Under the pieces are notes generated by a model. It was not told the DNA's origin and did no database searches. It saw only the letters and a program-made list of their open reading frames with translations. Shown here one piece after another: positions 37,760 to 45,140 of a stretch of DNA of 64,000 nucleotides. The DNA comes from Campylobacter lanienae NCTC 13004. GTDB taxonomy: Bacteria > Campylobacterota > Campylobacteria > Campylobacterales > Campylobacteraceae. The stretch covers positions 1,178,001-1,242,000 of the forward strand of contig NZ_CP015578.1 in assembly GCF_002139935.1 (NCBI RefSeq), given 5' to 3'. Every line of letters begins with the position of its first letter. The stretch's first letter is position 1. A program made the translations under genes and the position numbers.

Positions 37760-38788
37760 TTATAGCTCTGGTTTTGGAGTAGCTTCTGTGCTTATAGGGA
37801 ATTGTGGATATACAATTTTTGGTTTTTCGCCTGTTAGAGCATTTAAGAAGTTAATAATGCTTTTTGCTTCAGCATCGCTGATTTCGATACCTAATTGGAC
37901 GCTTCCCATCTCTTTTACAGCTTCATCAAGTTTCCATATAGCACCATTATGGAAGTATGGAGCAGTCTCTGCTACATTTCTTAGAGTTGGAGTTTTAACC
38001 ATACCATTTGCATCACCTTTAAAGTCCCCAATATTAGCAAATTTATATTTACCTGCTATTTCAAATGCTTGCATAGATCCACCTAGATTTACACCTGTGT
38101 GACAAGTAACACAACCTTTGTCAATGAAAGTTTGTAGGCCTTCTTTTTCAGCTTTGTTTAGAGCTTTTAAGTCGCCATTCATAAATTTATCAAATTTAGA
38201 TGGAGTAAGAAGTGTTCTTTCAAAACTTGCGATCGCATCAGCGATATTGTCAAATGTAATACCATCTTTATATATTTTTTTAAATTCAGCCTGATACTCT
38301 GGAAGTGAGCCTATTCTCTCTACTGCAAGTGCTGCTGGAGTAGCCATCTCTGGTTCAGCTTCTATCGGGCCTTTGGCTTGATCTACTAAAGTCATAGCAC
38401 GACCATCCCAAAATTGTGTTGTGTTTAGCACTGAGTTATAGACTGTTGGGCTATTTAGATGGTGCGGATTTTCCGTCCATTTGTGTCCCACAGCAGCAGC
38501 GATACCATCAGTTCCGCCTAGACCTAGATTGTGGCATGTATTACAGCTGATTATACCGCTTTTTGATAATCTTGGCTCAAAATATAGCTTTTTACCAAGT
38601 TCGGCTTTTGCCTTTGTAAATTTATTTGGTTTTACGCCTATCTCTTTTAGCATCTCATCTACTTGGGCTTGTGTAGTTGGAAGTGCTTTTAAACCAGCAT
38701 CTTTAGCAGCTTTTAAAAGATCAGCATCACTAGCAGCAAATAAAGATGTAGCAACTAATACAGAACTTAAAAGTAATCTACTTTTCAT
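37760..38788 (-). CDS. Dihaem cytochrome c peroxidase
   Basis: This periplasmic enzyme reduces hydrogen peroxide with electrons from a c-type cytochrome. The 342-residue protein has a signal peptide (residues 1-19) and two haem c sites: CNTCH (82-86, the peroxidatic N-terminal haem) and CVTCH (226-230, the electron-transfer haem). Family motifs such as FWDGRAMTLVDQAKGPI near 127 and TPTLRNVAETAPYFHNG near 268 are present. C. jejuni has two such enzymes (Cj0020c, Cj0358); I cannot tell which this matches. It has an AAGGAG ribosome-binding site and is monocistronic. Oxidant- or oxygen-dependent control is expected from family knowledge, not seen here. Confidence 0.93.
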   Translation of the reverse strand: MKSRLLLSSVLVATSLFAASDADLLKAAKDAGLKALPTTQAQVDEMLKEIGVKPNKFTKAKAELGKKLYFEPRLSKSGIISCNTCHNLGLGGTDGIAAAVGHKWTENPHHLNSPTVYNSVLNTTQFWDGRAMTLVDQAKGPIEAEPEMATPAALAVERIGSLPEYQAEFKKIYKDGITFDNIADAIASFERTLLTPSKFDKFMNGDLKALNKAEKEGLQTFIDKGCVTCHTGVNLGGSMQAFEIAGKYKFANIGDFKGDANGMVKTPTLRNVAETAPYFHNGAIWKLDEAVKEMGSVQLGIEISDAEAKSIINFLNALTGEKPKIVYPQFPISTEATPKPEL

Positions 38789-39169
38789 AATGAAACTCCT
38801 TACAAAATTTGGTTTGCGATTAGAAATATAATAACTAAAAGTAAATAAAAAATAGCGAATTTAAGCTAAAAATACTCTTTAAGTATTAATTATTTTTATT
38901 AAATATAAATTTTACTTATTTTATTTAAGATAAAATTAATCTTTTTTAATGATAAAATAGAGCTTGAAAGCTATTTAAAGATAAATATATCTAATAGATA
39001 TATAATCAAATTTTATATAAAAATTTCAAATCAAATTTAAAATTTGTGTTAGTTAAGGTAATATTATGCCATTTTTGAGCTTTGGATTCTTAAAAATTTG
39101 ATAATAGATTGTGATTTTTGTTTAAAATTCGCCCATATAATTGCGATTTATATATAATAAGGATATAGA
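38789..39169. other. 381-bp intergenic region between divergent ccp and dsbC-like genes
   Basis: No gene was found. The DNA is extremely AT-rich. It contains a palindrome ATATATCT-AAT-AGATATAT (38985-39003) and an imperfect stem around 38955-38977 (AAATAGAGCTT with AAGCTATTT). There is also a TATAAT just before the rightward gene. These could be operator or small-RNA structure, or just compositional noise. Confidence 0.5.
39136..39141 (+). promoter_or_regulatory. Candidate -10 element for the DsbC-like gene
   Basis: TATAAT in the context CCATATAATTGCG lies 29 bp upstream of the ATG at 39170. Motif match only. Confidence 0.45.
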
Positions 39170-39910
39170 ATGAAAAAGATATTTGTAAGCTCAATTCTAA
39201 GCTCTAGCTTGCTCTTTGGTGCTTTAAGCGAGTCTGAAATTTTAGAGATTTTTAAAGGAGATAATAGCCAATTAAAATACTCAATCGACTCACGCAAAAA
39301 TATACCAAACACAAATTTCGAAGAGATCAAAATCAAAATAAGCGATGGCAAAAATAGTGTTTATAGCGCACTTTATAGCGATGGAGAGTATATCTTTCCT
39401 GATATTATAGATATCAAAAACAAATTTAGCTACCTAGCAAATTTCGAAAACGAACAAAACAAAATAGCTCTAAAAGAGGCCGCAAAATCCCTTGGCAAAG
39501 TGATAAAATCACTACCAAAAAATAGCATTATAACAATAGGAGATGATAAAAATAAAGAGACAAAATATCTATTTACAGACCCTGATTGTCCATTTTGTCG
39601 TCAGGATTTAGAATTGATAGAAAATAAGCTTGAAAAATCAAATTTAAAAGTCATCCTAGCCCCAGTCTCATCGCATGGAATTCCAGCAATTAAAAAATCT
39701 ATAGCTATTTTAAACGAAGCCAAAAATGCCAAAGATGATGCCACTAAAATAGCAATTTTAAGAAAATATTTCTCTATAGATACAAAAGAGCCAACAGATA
39801 TAAGTGATAAGAAAATTAGTGAATTTAAATCTCAAGTAGATAGGATTTTTGCCACTGGTGCTGTGCGTGGAGTGCCTACGCTTATAGATGCTAAGGATTT
39901 GGGATTATGA
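39170..39910 (+). CDS. DsbC-like periplasmic thiol-disulfide isomerase
   Basis: The 246-residue protein has a signal peptide (residues 1-18, cleavage near FGALS). An N-terminal domain about 100 residues long follows, similar in size to the DsbC dimerisation domain, then a thioredoxin-like domain with CPFC (140-143) and the cis-proline in RGVPTLIDA near 235. This is the DsbC/DsbG layout. It would correct wrong disulfides in periplasmic or c-type cytochrome precursors. Its stop overlaps pseF by 4 bp, so the two are likely co-transcribed although functionally unrelated. Isomerase versus oxidase cannot be settled from sequence. Confidence 0.85.
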   Translation: MKKIFVSSILSSSLLFGALSESEILEIFKGDNSQLKYSIDSRKNIPNTNFEEIKIKISDGKNSVYSALYSDGEYIFPDIIDIKNKFSYLANFENEQNKIALKEAAKSLGKVIKSLPKNSIITIGDDKNKETKYLFTDPDCPFCRQDLELIENKLEKSNLKVILAPVSSHGIPAIKKSIAILNEAKNAKDDATKIAILRKYFSIDTKEPTDISDKKISEFKSQVDRIFATGAVRGVPTLIDAKDLGL

Positions 39911-40581
39911 TAAATAATCTAGCTATCATCACAGCAAGGGGTGGCTCAAAGCGAATTCCACGCAAAAATATCAAAGAATTTATGGGAAAACCTATGATAG
40001 CTTACGCTATACAAGCTTGTCAAAACTCAAATATCTTTGATGAGATTATGGTCTCAACAGATGATGATGAGATTGCTAATATAGCTCGAAATTTAGGTGC
40101 TAAAGTGCCTTTTATGCGCTCAAGAAAAAACTCTGATGATTACGCTACTACTAATGATGTTTTAATAGAGGTGATTGGTGAGTATAAAAATCTTGGGATT
40201 GAACCAAGTGCGATATGCTGTGTGTATCCTTGTGTGCCGTTTTTAGATGGTGGTATCTTGCGTGATGCGTATGATAAGTTTATATCTAGCGGTGCTGATG
40301 GACTGACGCCGGTGGTGAAATTTAGCTTTCCGATTCAAAGGGCTTTTAGAATTGTAGATGGAATTTTACAATATAATGAACCACAAAACGCCACAAAAAG
40401 AAGTCAGGATTTAGAGCCTATGTATCATGATGCGGGAATGTTTTATTTCCATAAAACTTCATGGCTTTATAGCAACAATATAATCCCATATATAATAGAT
40501 GAATCCCTAGCTCAAGATATCGATACAATGGATGATTGGAATATGGCGCAGATTAAATTTAAGGTCAAAAATGAGTTATAA
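39907..40581 (+). CDS. pseF: CMP-pseudaminic acid synthetase
   Basis: PseF activates pseudaminic acid with CMP for flagellin glycosylation. The 224-residue protein has the cytidylyltransferase signature ITARGGSKRIPRKNIK near residues 8-24, FMGKPMIAYAI, and a typical STDDDEIA. It corresponds to C. jejuni Cj1311. It is distinguished from CMP-legionaminic acid synthetase (ptmB, 48254) by closer match to PseF wording (FMRSRKNSDDYATTNDV). It is followed by, and overlaps by 11 bp, a TIM-barrel gene. Confidence 0.88.
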   Translation: MINNLAIITARGGSKRIPRKNIKEFMGKPMIAYAIQACQNSNIFDEIMVSTDDDEIANIARNLGAKVPFMRSRKNSDDYATTNDVLIEVIGEYKNLGIEPSAICCVYPCVPFLDGGILRDAYDKFISSGADGLTPVVKFSFPIQRAFRIVDGILQYNEPQNATKRSQDLEPMYHDAGMFYFHKTSWLYSNNIIPYIIDESLAQDIDTMDDWNMAQIKFKVKNEL

Positions 40582-41356
40582 AATTGGTTTAAAACTTTGG
40601 AGTTTAAATGAAAATTATATATCACCAGCAAGAGAGCTTTTTGAGCTTGGGGTATATGATTATATCGAGCTTTATGCGGTGCCAAATAGCCTTAATATGA
40701 TATCAAAATGGAAAAGCCTAGCCAAAGATTGCGGGGTTAAATTCGCCATCCATGCTCCGCATTTTAGCAGTGGGCTTGACTTTTCTAATCCTAATAAACT
40801 TAATGATAATTTAAATTTATGCGAAGAGGTGAAAGTATATCAAAATGAGCTTGAAGCCCTATATACCATCTTTCATCCAGGAATTGGTGGCAAACTCAAA
40901 GAGAGTATAAGACAGATGAAAATGATCAAGAATCTCAAATTTGCTATAGAAAATAAACCATATATAGTCCCCATAGATAGCGATAACAACGCATTTTGCG
41001 TAGGTAGCACATACGAAGATATCAAAGAGATTTTAAGCGAAGTTGGGTGTGATTTTTGTCTTGATGCGGGGCATGCTCTGTGTAGTGCGAACTATCAAGG
41101 GTTAAATCCATATGATTATATAACCAAATTCAATACCCTAAAACCTACAATTTATCACATAAGTGACAATGACCAAGAGGCTAAATTTGACGCTCATTTA
41201 CACTTTGGTGATGGCAGTATCGATATAGCTAGGATTGTATCAATCTTGCGTGGGGGCGAGTTTTTGGCTATTGAGACTATCAAAGATAGTAAAGAAAATT
41301 TAGATGATTTTATCAAAGATTCAAATTATTTAAAAGATATTATCTCAAATTTATAA
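40571..41356 (+). CDS. Xylose isomerase-like TIM-barrel protein coupled to pseF
   Basis: The start is put at the ATG at 40571, with AAGG 6 nt upstream; thirteen upstream codons in the longest frame are within pseF. The 261-residue protein has the pattern of the AP endonuclease 2 / sugar isomerase-epimerase fold. Probable metal ligands are spread along the chain: HAPHFS (near 62), AIENKP (near 127), CLDAGHA (near 165), YHISDND (near 195), DAHLHFGDG (near 210) and LAIETIKD (near 236). A divalent metal sugar isomerase or epimerase is expected. I know of no named Pse/Leg enzyme of this type in C. jejuni. Tight coupling to pseF suggests nonulosonate or sugar-precursor chemistry. Confidence 0.7.
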   Translation: MSYKIGLKLWSLNENYISPARELFELGVYDYIELYAVPNSLNMISKWKSLAKDCGVKFAIHAPHFSSGLDFSNPNKLNDNLNLCEEVKVYQNELEALYTIFHPGIGGKLKESIRQMKMIKNLKFAIENKPYIVPIDSDNNAFCVGSTYEDIKEILSEVGCDFCLDAGHALCSANYQGLNPYDYITKFNTLKPTIYHISDNDQEAKFDAHLHFGDGSIDIARIVSILRGGEFLAIETIKDSKENLDDFIKDSNYLKDIISNL

Positions 41357-41370
41357 TTTAATATTAGTTT

Positions 41371-41385
41371 TGATAATAATTCTTA
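41371..41385. promoter_or_regulatory. Candidate Fur box upstream of exbB-exbD-tonB
   Basis: TGATAAT-A-ATTCTTA fits the 7-1-7 Fur pattern: left half perfect, right half 5 of 7. It lies 31 bp before a TATAAT at 41416-41421, placing it over the promoter. Iron control of exbBD-tonB is known in related bacteria. Confidence 0.45.
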
Positions 41386-41415
41386 AGATTATTAATTAAA
41401 TGGAATTTATTTAAT

Positions 41416-41421
41416 TATAAT
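41416..41421 (+). promoter_or_regulatory. Candidate -10 element for exbB-exbD-tonB
   Basis: TATAAT in the context ATTATAATATC downstream of the Fur-box-like site. Two further TATAAT matches at 41452-41457 and 41480-41485 also precede exbB, so the active one is unsure. Confidence 0.35.
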
Positions 41422-41508
41422 ATCAAATTTAAGCTATAAATCTCCTGTTTTTATAATTTTATTTTAAAGTTATTTTGAGTATAATTATCAAAATTTTTGG
41501 AGATTTTA

Positions 41509-41934
41509 ATGGAATTTTTAAAAGAATACATAGATTACATAATCTTTGCTACGCTTGGTATTATGGCGTTTGTAGCTTGCTGGTGCGTTATAGAGAGAGT
41601 TCTGTTTTTAAGGCGAGTTGATTTTGATAACTATTCTAATCAAACCGAATTAGATAACGCCCTAAGCTACAATCTCACTACTCTATATATAATCTACTCA
41701 AATGCCCCATATGTCGGACTTTTAGGTACTGTTATTGGGATTATGATTAGCTTTTATGATATGAGTATTTCAGCTACTATTGATGTTAAAAGTGTGGTTT
41801 TGGGTCTTTCATTAGCGCTTAAAGCAACTGCGCTTGGGCTACTAGTAGCAATTCCTAGCTTGATAGCTTATAACTATCTTTTGCGAGGCGTGAATTTGAT
41901 ATCTAGCAAATATCAAAATAGGATAGAATCTTGA
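41509..41934 (+). CDS. exbB: ExbB-family proton channel subunit
   Basis: ExbB forms the proton channel energising TonB. The start is put at the ATG at 41509 with GGAG 7 nt upstream; a TTG 4 codons earlier starts the longest frame but overlaps that Shine-Dalgarno. The 141-residue protein has three hydrophobic segments (about 10-28, 60-85, 105-130) and family stretches APYVGLLGTVIGIMISFYDM and GLSLALKATALGLLVAIPSLIAYN. It is shorter than E. coli ExbB, a common form in epsilonproteobacteria. Operon exbB-exbD-tonB follows. Confidence 0.88.
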   Translation: MEFLKEYIDYIIFATLGIMAFVACWCVIERVLFLRRVDFDNYSNQTELDNALSYNLTTLYIIYSNAPYVGLLGTVIGIMISFYDMSISATIDVKSVVLGLSLALKATALGLLVAIPSLIAYNYLLRGVNLISSKYQNRIES

Positions 41935-42317
41935 TTAAATTACCTAAAAACGAAGGGTTAAATATAATCCCATTTATTGATATTATGCTAGTTGTCTTAG
42001 CGATGGTTTTGAGTATCTCAACCTTTATCGCAAGCGGTAAAATCAAAGTAGATTTGCCAAGTGCTAGCTCTGCTAAACCGCTTGAGTCTAAGGAGAAATT
42101 AACCATCATAATAGACCAAGATGACAAATTTTATCTTGATGATACGCAAATTAGCATTGATGAGCTAAGCAATAAAATATCAATCACGCCAAAAGATACA
42201 ATAGTAGAGCTAAAAAGCGATAAAGAGGCGAGATTTGATAGTTTTGTCAAAGTCATAGATATATTAAAATTAAATCATCACGAAAATTTCGCTATCATTA
42301 CAGAAAGGGCACAATGA
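41931..42317 (+). CDS. exbD: ExbD-family proton channel subunit
   Basis: ExbD couples the proton gradient to TonB. The start codon is TTG at 41931, decided by AGGA 7 nt upstream and the normal N-terminus IKLPKNEGLNIIPFIDIML; no ATG exists before the membrane helix. The 128-residue protein carries the conserved membrane Asp (FIDIMLVVLAM) and a periplasmic domain with ELKSDKEARFDSFVKVIDIL. It overlaps exbB by 4 bp and tonB by 4 bp. Confidence 0.88.
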   Translation: MIKLPKNEGLNIIPFIDIMLVVLAMVLSISTFIASGKIKVDLPSASSAKPLESKEKLTIIIDQDDKFYLDDTQISIDELSNKISITPKDTIVELKSDKEARFDSFVKVIDILKLNHHENFAIITERAQ

Positions 42318-43000
42318 TAAGATATATCTCAAATTCAACCAAAACACAATCATTTTGTCTGACTACTATACTGTTTTTACCGTTTCTTTGGCTTGGGTTA
42401 AATGTATTAAAGCCCATTACACCATCTATTAGCGCTGATAATAGCATATCTTTAAGCCAGATTATCCAAGCCTCATCCAAACAAGCCAGTCCCACCACAA
42501 CTCACAATATCGAACCTATAATAGAGCCAATTGCTAAGCCAATTGAACCGATCCAAAAGTCGATCAAAAAGCCAAGACACAAACCAAAACCAGCTATAAA
42601 ACCAGCTACGAAGCCGATACCAGAGCAAGTAGAACAGATAGCTACGACAAATGTTAGCTCTCAAGCCCCTTTGGCTCAAGTTAATTCAGCCGAGCAAATA
42701 GAGAGCTTTAATATCTCAAATTCAACCAATCATCCATTCTTAGCTGCGATAAAATCGGCAATTGATAAAGAGCATAGATACCCTAGAATGGCTAGAAAAT
42801 TAAAACAGCAAGGCGAAGTTGTGGTGAAATTCACATGGACTAAGGATATGAAGCTTAAATTTCTTAAAATTATAAAAGGCTCACCATATGAGATATTAAA
42901 CGACGCAGCATTAACCACTATTTTAGATGCGTCAAAGCACTTTCCAAAATATGATAAAACCATTGAAATTCAAATTCCATTAGTCTATAAAATATCATAA
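42314..43000 (+). CDS. tonB: TonB
   Basis: TonB transmits energy to outer-membrane receptors for iron chelates and other ligands. The 228-residue protein has one N-terminal membrane segment (about 14-34), then a long Pro/Lys/Glu-rich stretch (EPIAKPIEPIQKSIKKPRH and following, residues 70-105) and a C-terminal TonB domain (HRYPRMARKLKQQGEVVVKF near 155, ending with VYKIS). It is the third gene of exbB-exbD-tonB. Confidence 0.92.
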   Translation: MIRYISNSTKTQSFCLTTILFLPFLWLGLNVLKPITPSISADNSISLSQIIQASSKQASPTTTHNIEPIIEPIAKPIEPIQKSIKKPRHKPKPAIKPATKPIPEQVEQIATTNVSSQAPLAQVNSAEQIESFNISNSTNHPFLAAIKSAIDKEHRYPRMARKLKQQGEVVVKFTWTKDMKLKFLKIIKGSPYEILNDAALTTILDASKHFPKYDKTIEIQIPLVYKIS

Positions 43001-43026
43001 TTTCACCCCTAAACTCCAATCCAAAT

Positions 43027-43070
43027 AGCCAAAAATCAAAATACCATTTAAATTTGGTATTATTTTGGCT
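43027..43070 (+). terminator. Terminator-like stem-loop after tonB
   Basis: AGCCAAAAAT and ATTTTGGCT form an outer stem enclosing an inner stem AATACCA / TGGTATT with an 8-nt loop; the whole is imperfect. It lies 26 bp after tonB and just before the pseI promoter, so it likely separates the iron module from the glycosylation genes. Confidence 0.5.
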
Positions 43071-43077
43071 TACAAGC

Positions 43078-43083
43078 TATAAT
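43078..43083 (+). promoter_or_regulatory. Candidate -10 element for pseI and the legionaminic acid operon
   Basis: TATAAT in the context AGCTATAATTTTGG lies 47 bp upstream of the pseI start. It directly follows the terminator-like stem-loop after tonB. Confidence 0.45.
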
Positions 43084-43129
43084 TTTGGATTTTTTGGATA
43101 AAATCTATAAAATTAAATTTGGAGTTGAT

Positions 43130-44137
43130 ATGAATCCATTTGTCATAGCTGAAATGTCAGCAAACCACTGCGGTGATAAGAATTTAGCCTTTAAAATCAT
43201 AAAAGCCGCTAAAGATGCAGGTGCCGATGCTATCAAAGTTCAAACCTACACCGCCGATACCATCACGATTAATTCTAGAGATGAGATTTTCATGACTAGA
43301 GATGATGAGCTTTGGGCTGGGCAGAGCCTGTATGAGCTTTATCAAAAGGCCTATACCCCTTGGGAGTGGCAAGGCGAGCTTAAAGCTTATGCTGATGAGA
43401 TTGGGATTGAGTTTTTTAGCACGCCATTTGATTTTAGTGCGGTTGATTTTTTAGAAAGTATCAATGTAAGTAGGTATAAAATAGCCTCATTTGAAGCGAT
43501 GGATTATCCGCTTATTCGCTACGCAGCAAAGCATAAAAAGCCTATGATTATCTCAACTGGAGTATCTGAAATTGAAGAAATATATGAGGCAATTGAAGCT
43601 TGTAAAAGTGTAGGAAACAATGATATAACCATTCTTAAATGCACTTCTGATTATCCAGCTAAGATAGAGGATATGAATATTGCTACCATAGCTGATATGG
43701 TAGCTAGATTTAGCCCACTTGGCGTTAAGGTCGGTCTAAGCGATCACTCAATGAGCTTAGAGGTGCCAATTTGCGCTGTTGCCCTTGGTGCTAGCGTGAT
43801 AGAGAAGCACTTCACACTTGATAGAGCCTTAGGCGGCGAAGATAGCGGATTTTCTCTTAATTATGATGAGTTTAGCGCCATGGCAAAAGCAGTCAAAAAT
43901 GCCTATAAGGCTCTAGGAAAGGTAGATTATAGCTTTGATGAGAAAAATCGCAAATATGCTAGATCGCTTTTTGTAACAAAAGATATTAAAAAAGGGGAAA
44001 TTTTAACCCCACAAAATATCCGCTCCATTCGTCCAGCTCAAGGCTTGCACCCTAAATATTATGATGAAGTAATAGGCAAAAGAGCGCTAAAAGATCTTAA
44101 ATTTGCCAAGCCTTTAGAATTTAGCGATTTTGAGTAA
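43130..44137 (+). CDS. pseI: Pseudaminic acid synthase
   Basis: PseI condenses 2,4-diacetamido-2,4,6-trideoxy-L-altrose with phosphoenolpyruvate. The start is put at the ATG at 43130: GGAG lies 5 nt upstream and the N-terminus reads MNPFVIAEMSANHCG. The 335-residue protein has GADAIKVQTYTADTITINSRDEIF, VSTGVSEIEEI-like loops, GLSDHS and VALGASVIEKHFTLD, then a C-terminal antifreeze-like SAF domain (residues 280-335, RSLFVTKDIKKGEILTPQN). It resembles C. jejuni PseI Cj1317 more than NeuB-type enzymes, for example in KIASFEA. Next gene is the legionaminic synthase. Confidence 0.9.
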   Translation: MNPFVIAEMSANHCGDKNLAFKIIKAAKDAGADAIKVQTYTADTITINSRDEIFMTRDDELWAGQSLYELYQKAYTPWEWQGELKAYADEIGIEFFSTPFDFSAVDFLESINVSRYKIASFEAMDYPLIRYAAKHKKPMIISTGVSEIEEIYEAIEACKSVGNNDITILKCTSDYPAKIEDMNIATIADMVARFSPLGVKVGLSDHSMSLEVPICAVALGASVIEKHFTLDRALGGEDSGFSLNYDEFSAMAKAVKNAYKALGKVDYSFDEKNRKYARSLFVTKDIKKGEILTPQNIRSIRPAQGLHPKYYDEVIGKRALKDLKFAKPLEFSDFE

Positions 44138-44141
44138 AACT

Positions 44142-45140
44142 ATGCAAAAAGTATATATAATAGCTGAAGCAGGAGTAAATCACAATGGCAGTTTAGATAG
44201 CGCTAAAGCCTTGATAGATGAGGCTTACAGGGCTGGAGCAAATGCGGTGAAATTTCAAACTTTTAAGGCTGAGAATTTAGCTAGCAAAACGGCTTTAAAA
44301 GCTAGTTATCAAAAGCAAACTACAAATGCCAACCAAAGCCAATATGATATGCTAAAAGCCCTTGAGCTAAGCTATGATGACCATGTTGAGCTAATCTCAC
44401 ACGCTAAAAGCCTTGGGATTGACTTTTTATCTACGCCTTTTGATATAGACTCAGCTAATATGCTCTATGAGCTTGGGATTAAGAGTTTTAAAATTCCAAG
44501 TGGGGAGATTACAAATTTACCCCTACTTCGCACCATAGCTAAATTTCAAAAACCGATAATTCTCTCAACTGGTATGGCGACAATGAGTGAAATAAGCGAT
44601 GCTTTAAGCATTCTTACGCAATATACAAAGCTAGAAAATATCACGATTTTACACGCTAATACGCAGTATCCAACCCCATTTTGTGATGTGAATTTAAAAG
44701 CGATGAATAGCATTGGAGCGCAATTTGGGGTTAAATTTGGCTATAGCGATCACACTTTGGGGATTTATGTGCCTATTGGGGCTGTTGCCCTTGGCGCTAG
44801 CGTGATAGAGAAGCACTTCACGCTTGATAAAACTCAAAATGGCCCAGATCACAAAGCTAGTTTAGAGCCAAATGAGCTAAAAATGATGGTAGATGGGATT
44901 AGGGCTATAGAGGCCTCTTTAGGCGATGGTATCAAGCGTCCAAGCCCAAGCGAGATTGAAAATATCAATATCGTTAGAAAATCCATAGTAGCAAAGCGTG
45001 ATATTATTAAGGGGGAAATTTTAAATGAGCAAAATATCATCACCAAAAGAAGCCTTCTAATTGGCATAAGTCCGATGAAATGGGATAAAGTCATAGGGCA
45101 AATAGCTAAAAAAGATTATAAAAAAGATGAGATAATATGA
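44142..45140 (+). CDS. legI: N,N'-diacetyllegionaminic acid synthase
   Basis: LegI (NeuB2, C. jejuni Cj1327) condenses 2,4-diacetamido-2,4,6-trideoxymannose with PEP. The ATG at 44142 is chosen since MQKVYIIAEAGVNHNG is the family start; a TTG four codons earlier is possible, and neither has a strong Shine-Dalgarno. The 332-residue protein shows GANAVKFQTFKAENLASK, KIPSGEITNLPLL, LSTGMATMSEI, SDHTLGI and a C-terminal SAF domain. Sialic acid synthase activity cannot be excluded by sequence, but the following legG-ptmEFBA order defines a legionaminic route. Confidence 0.9.
   Translation: MQKVYIIAEAGVNHNGSLDSAKALIDEAYRAGANAVKFQTFKAENLASKTALKASYQKQTTNANQSQYDMLKALELSYDDHVELISHAKSLGIDFLSTPFDIDSANMLYELGIKSFKIPSGEITNLPLLRTIAKFQKPIILSTGMATMSEISDALSILTQYTKLENITILHANTQYPTPFCDVNLKAMNSIGAQFGVKFGYSDHTLGIYVPIGAVALGASVIEKHFTLDKTQNGPDHKASLEPNELKMMVDGIRAIEASLGDGIKRPSPSEIENINIVRKSIVAKRDIIKGEILNEQNIITKRSLLIGISPMKWDKVIGQIAKKDYKKDEII

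Noticed and set aside
40532-40570. Upstream codons of the TIM-barrel gene as its start
   Set aside because: They lie within pseF and lack a Shine-Dalgarno, whereas the ATG at 40571 has AAGG and the normal fold N-terminus.
41497-41508. TTG at 41497 as exbB start
   Set aside because: It overlaps the GGAG that serves the ATG at 41509, so it is unlikely to be used.
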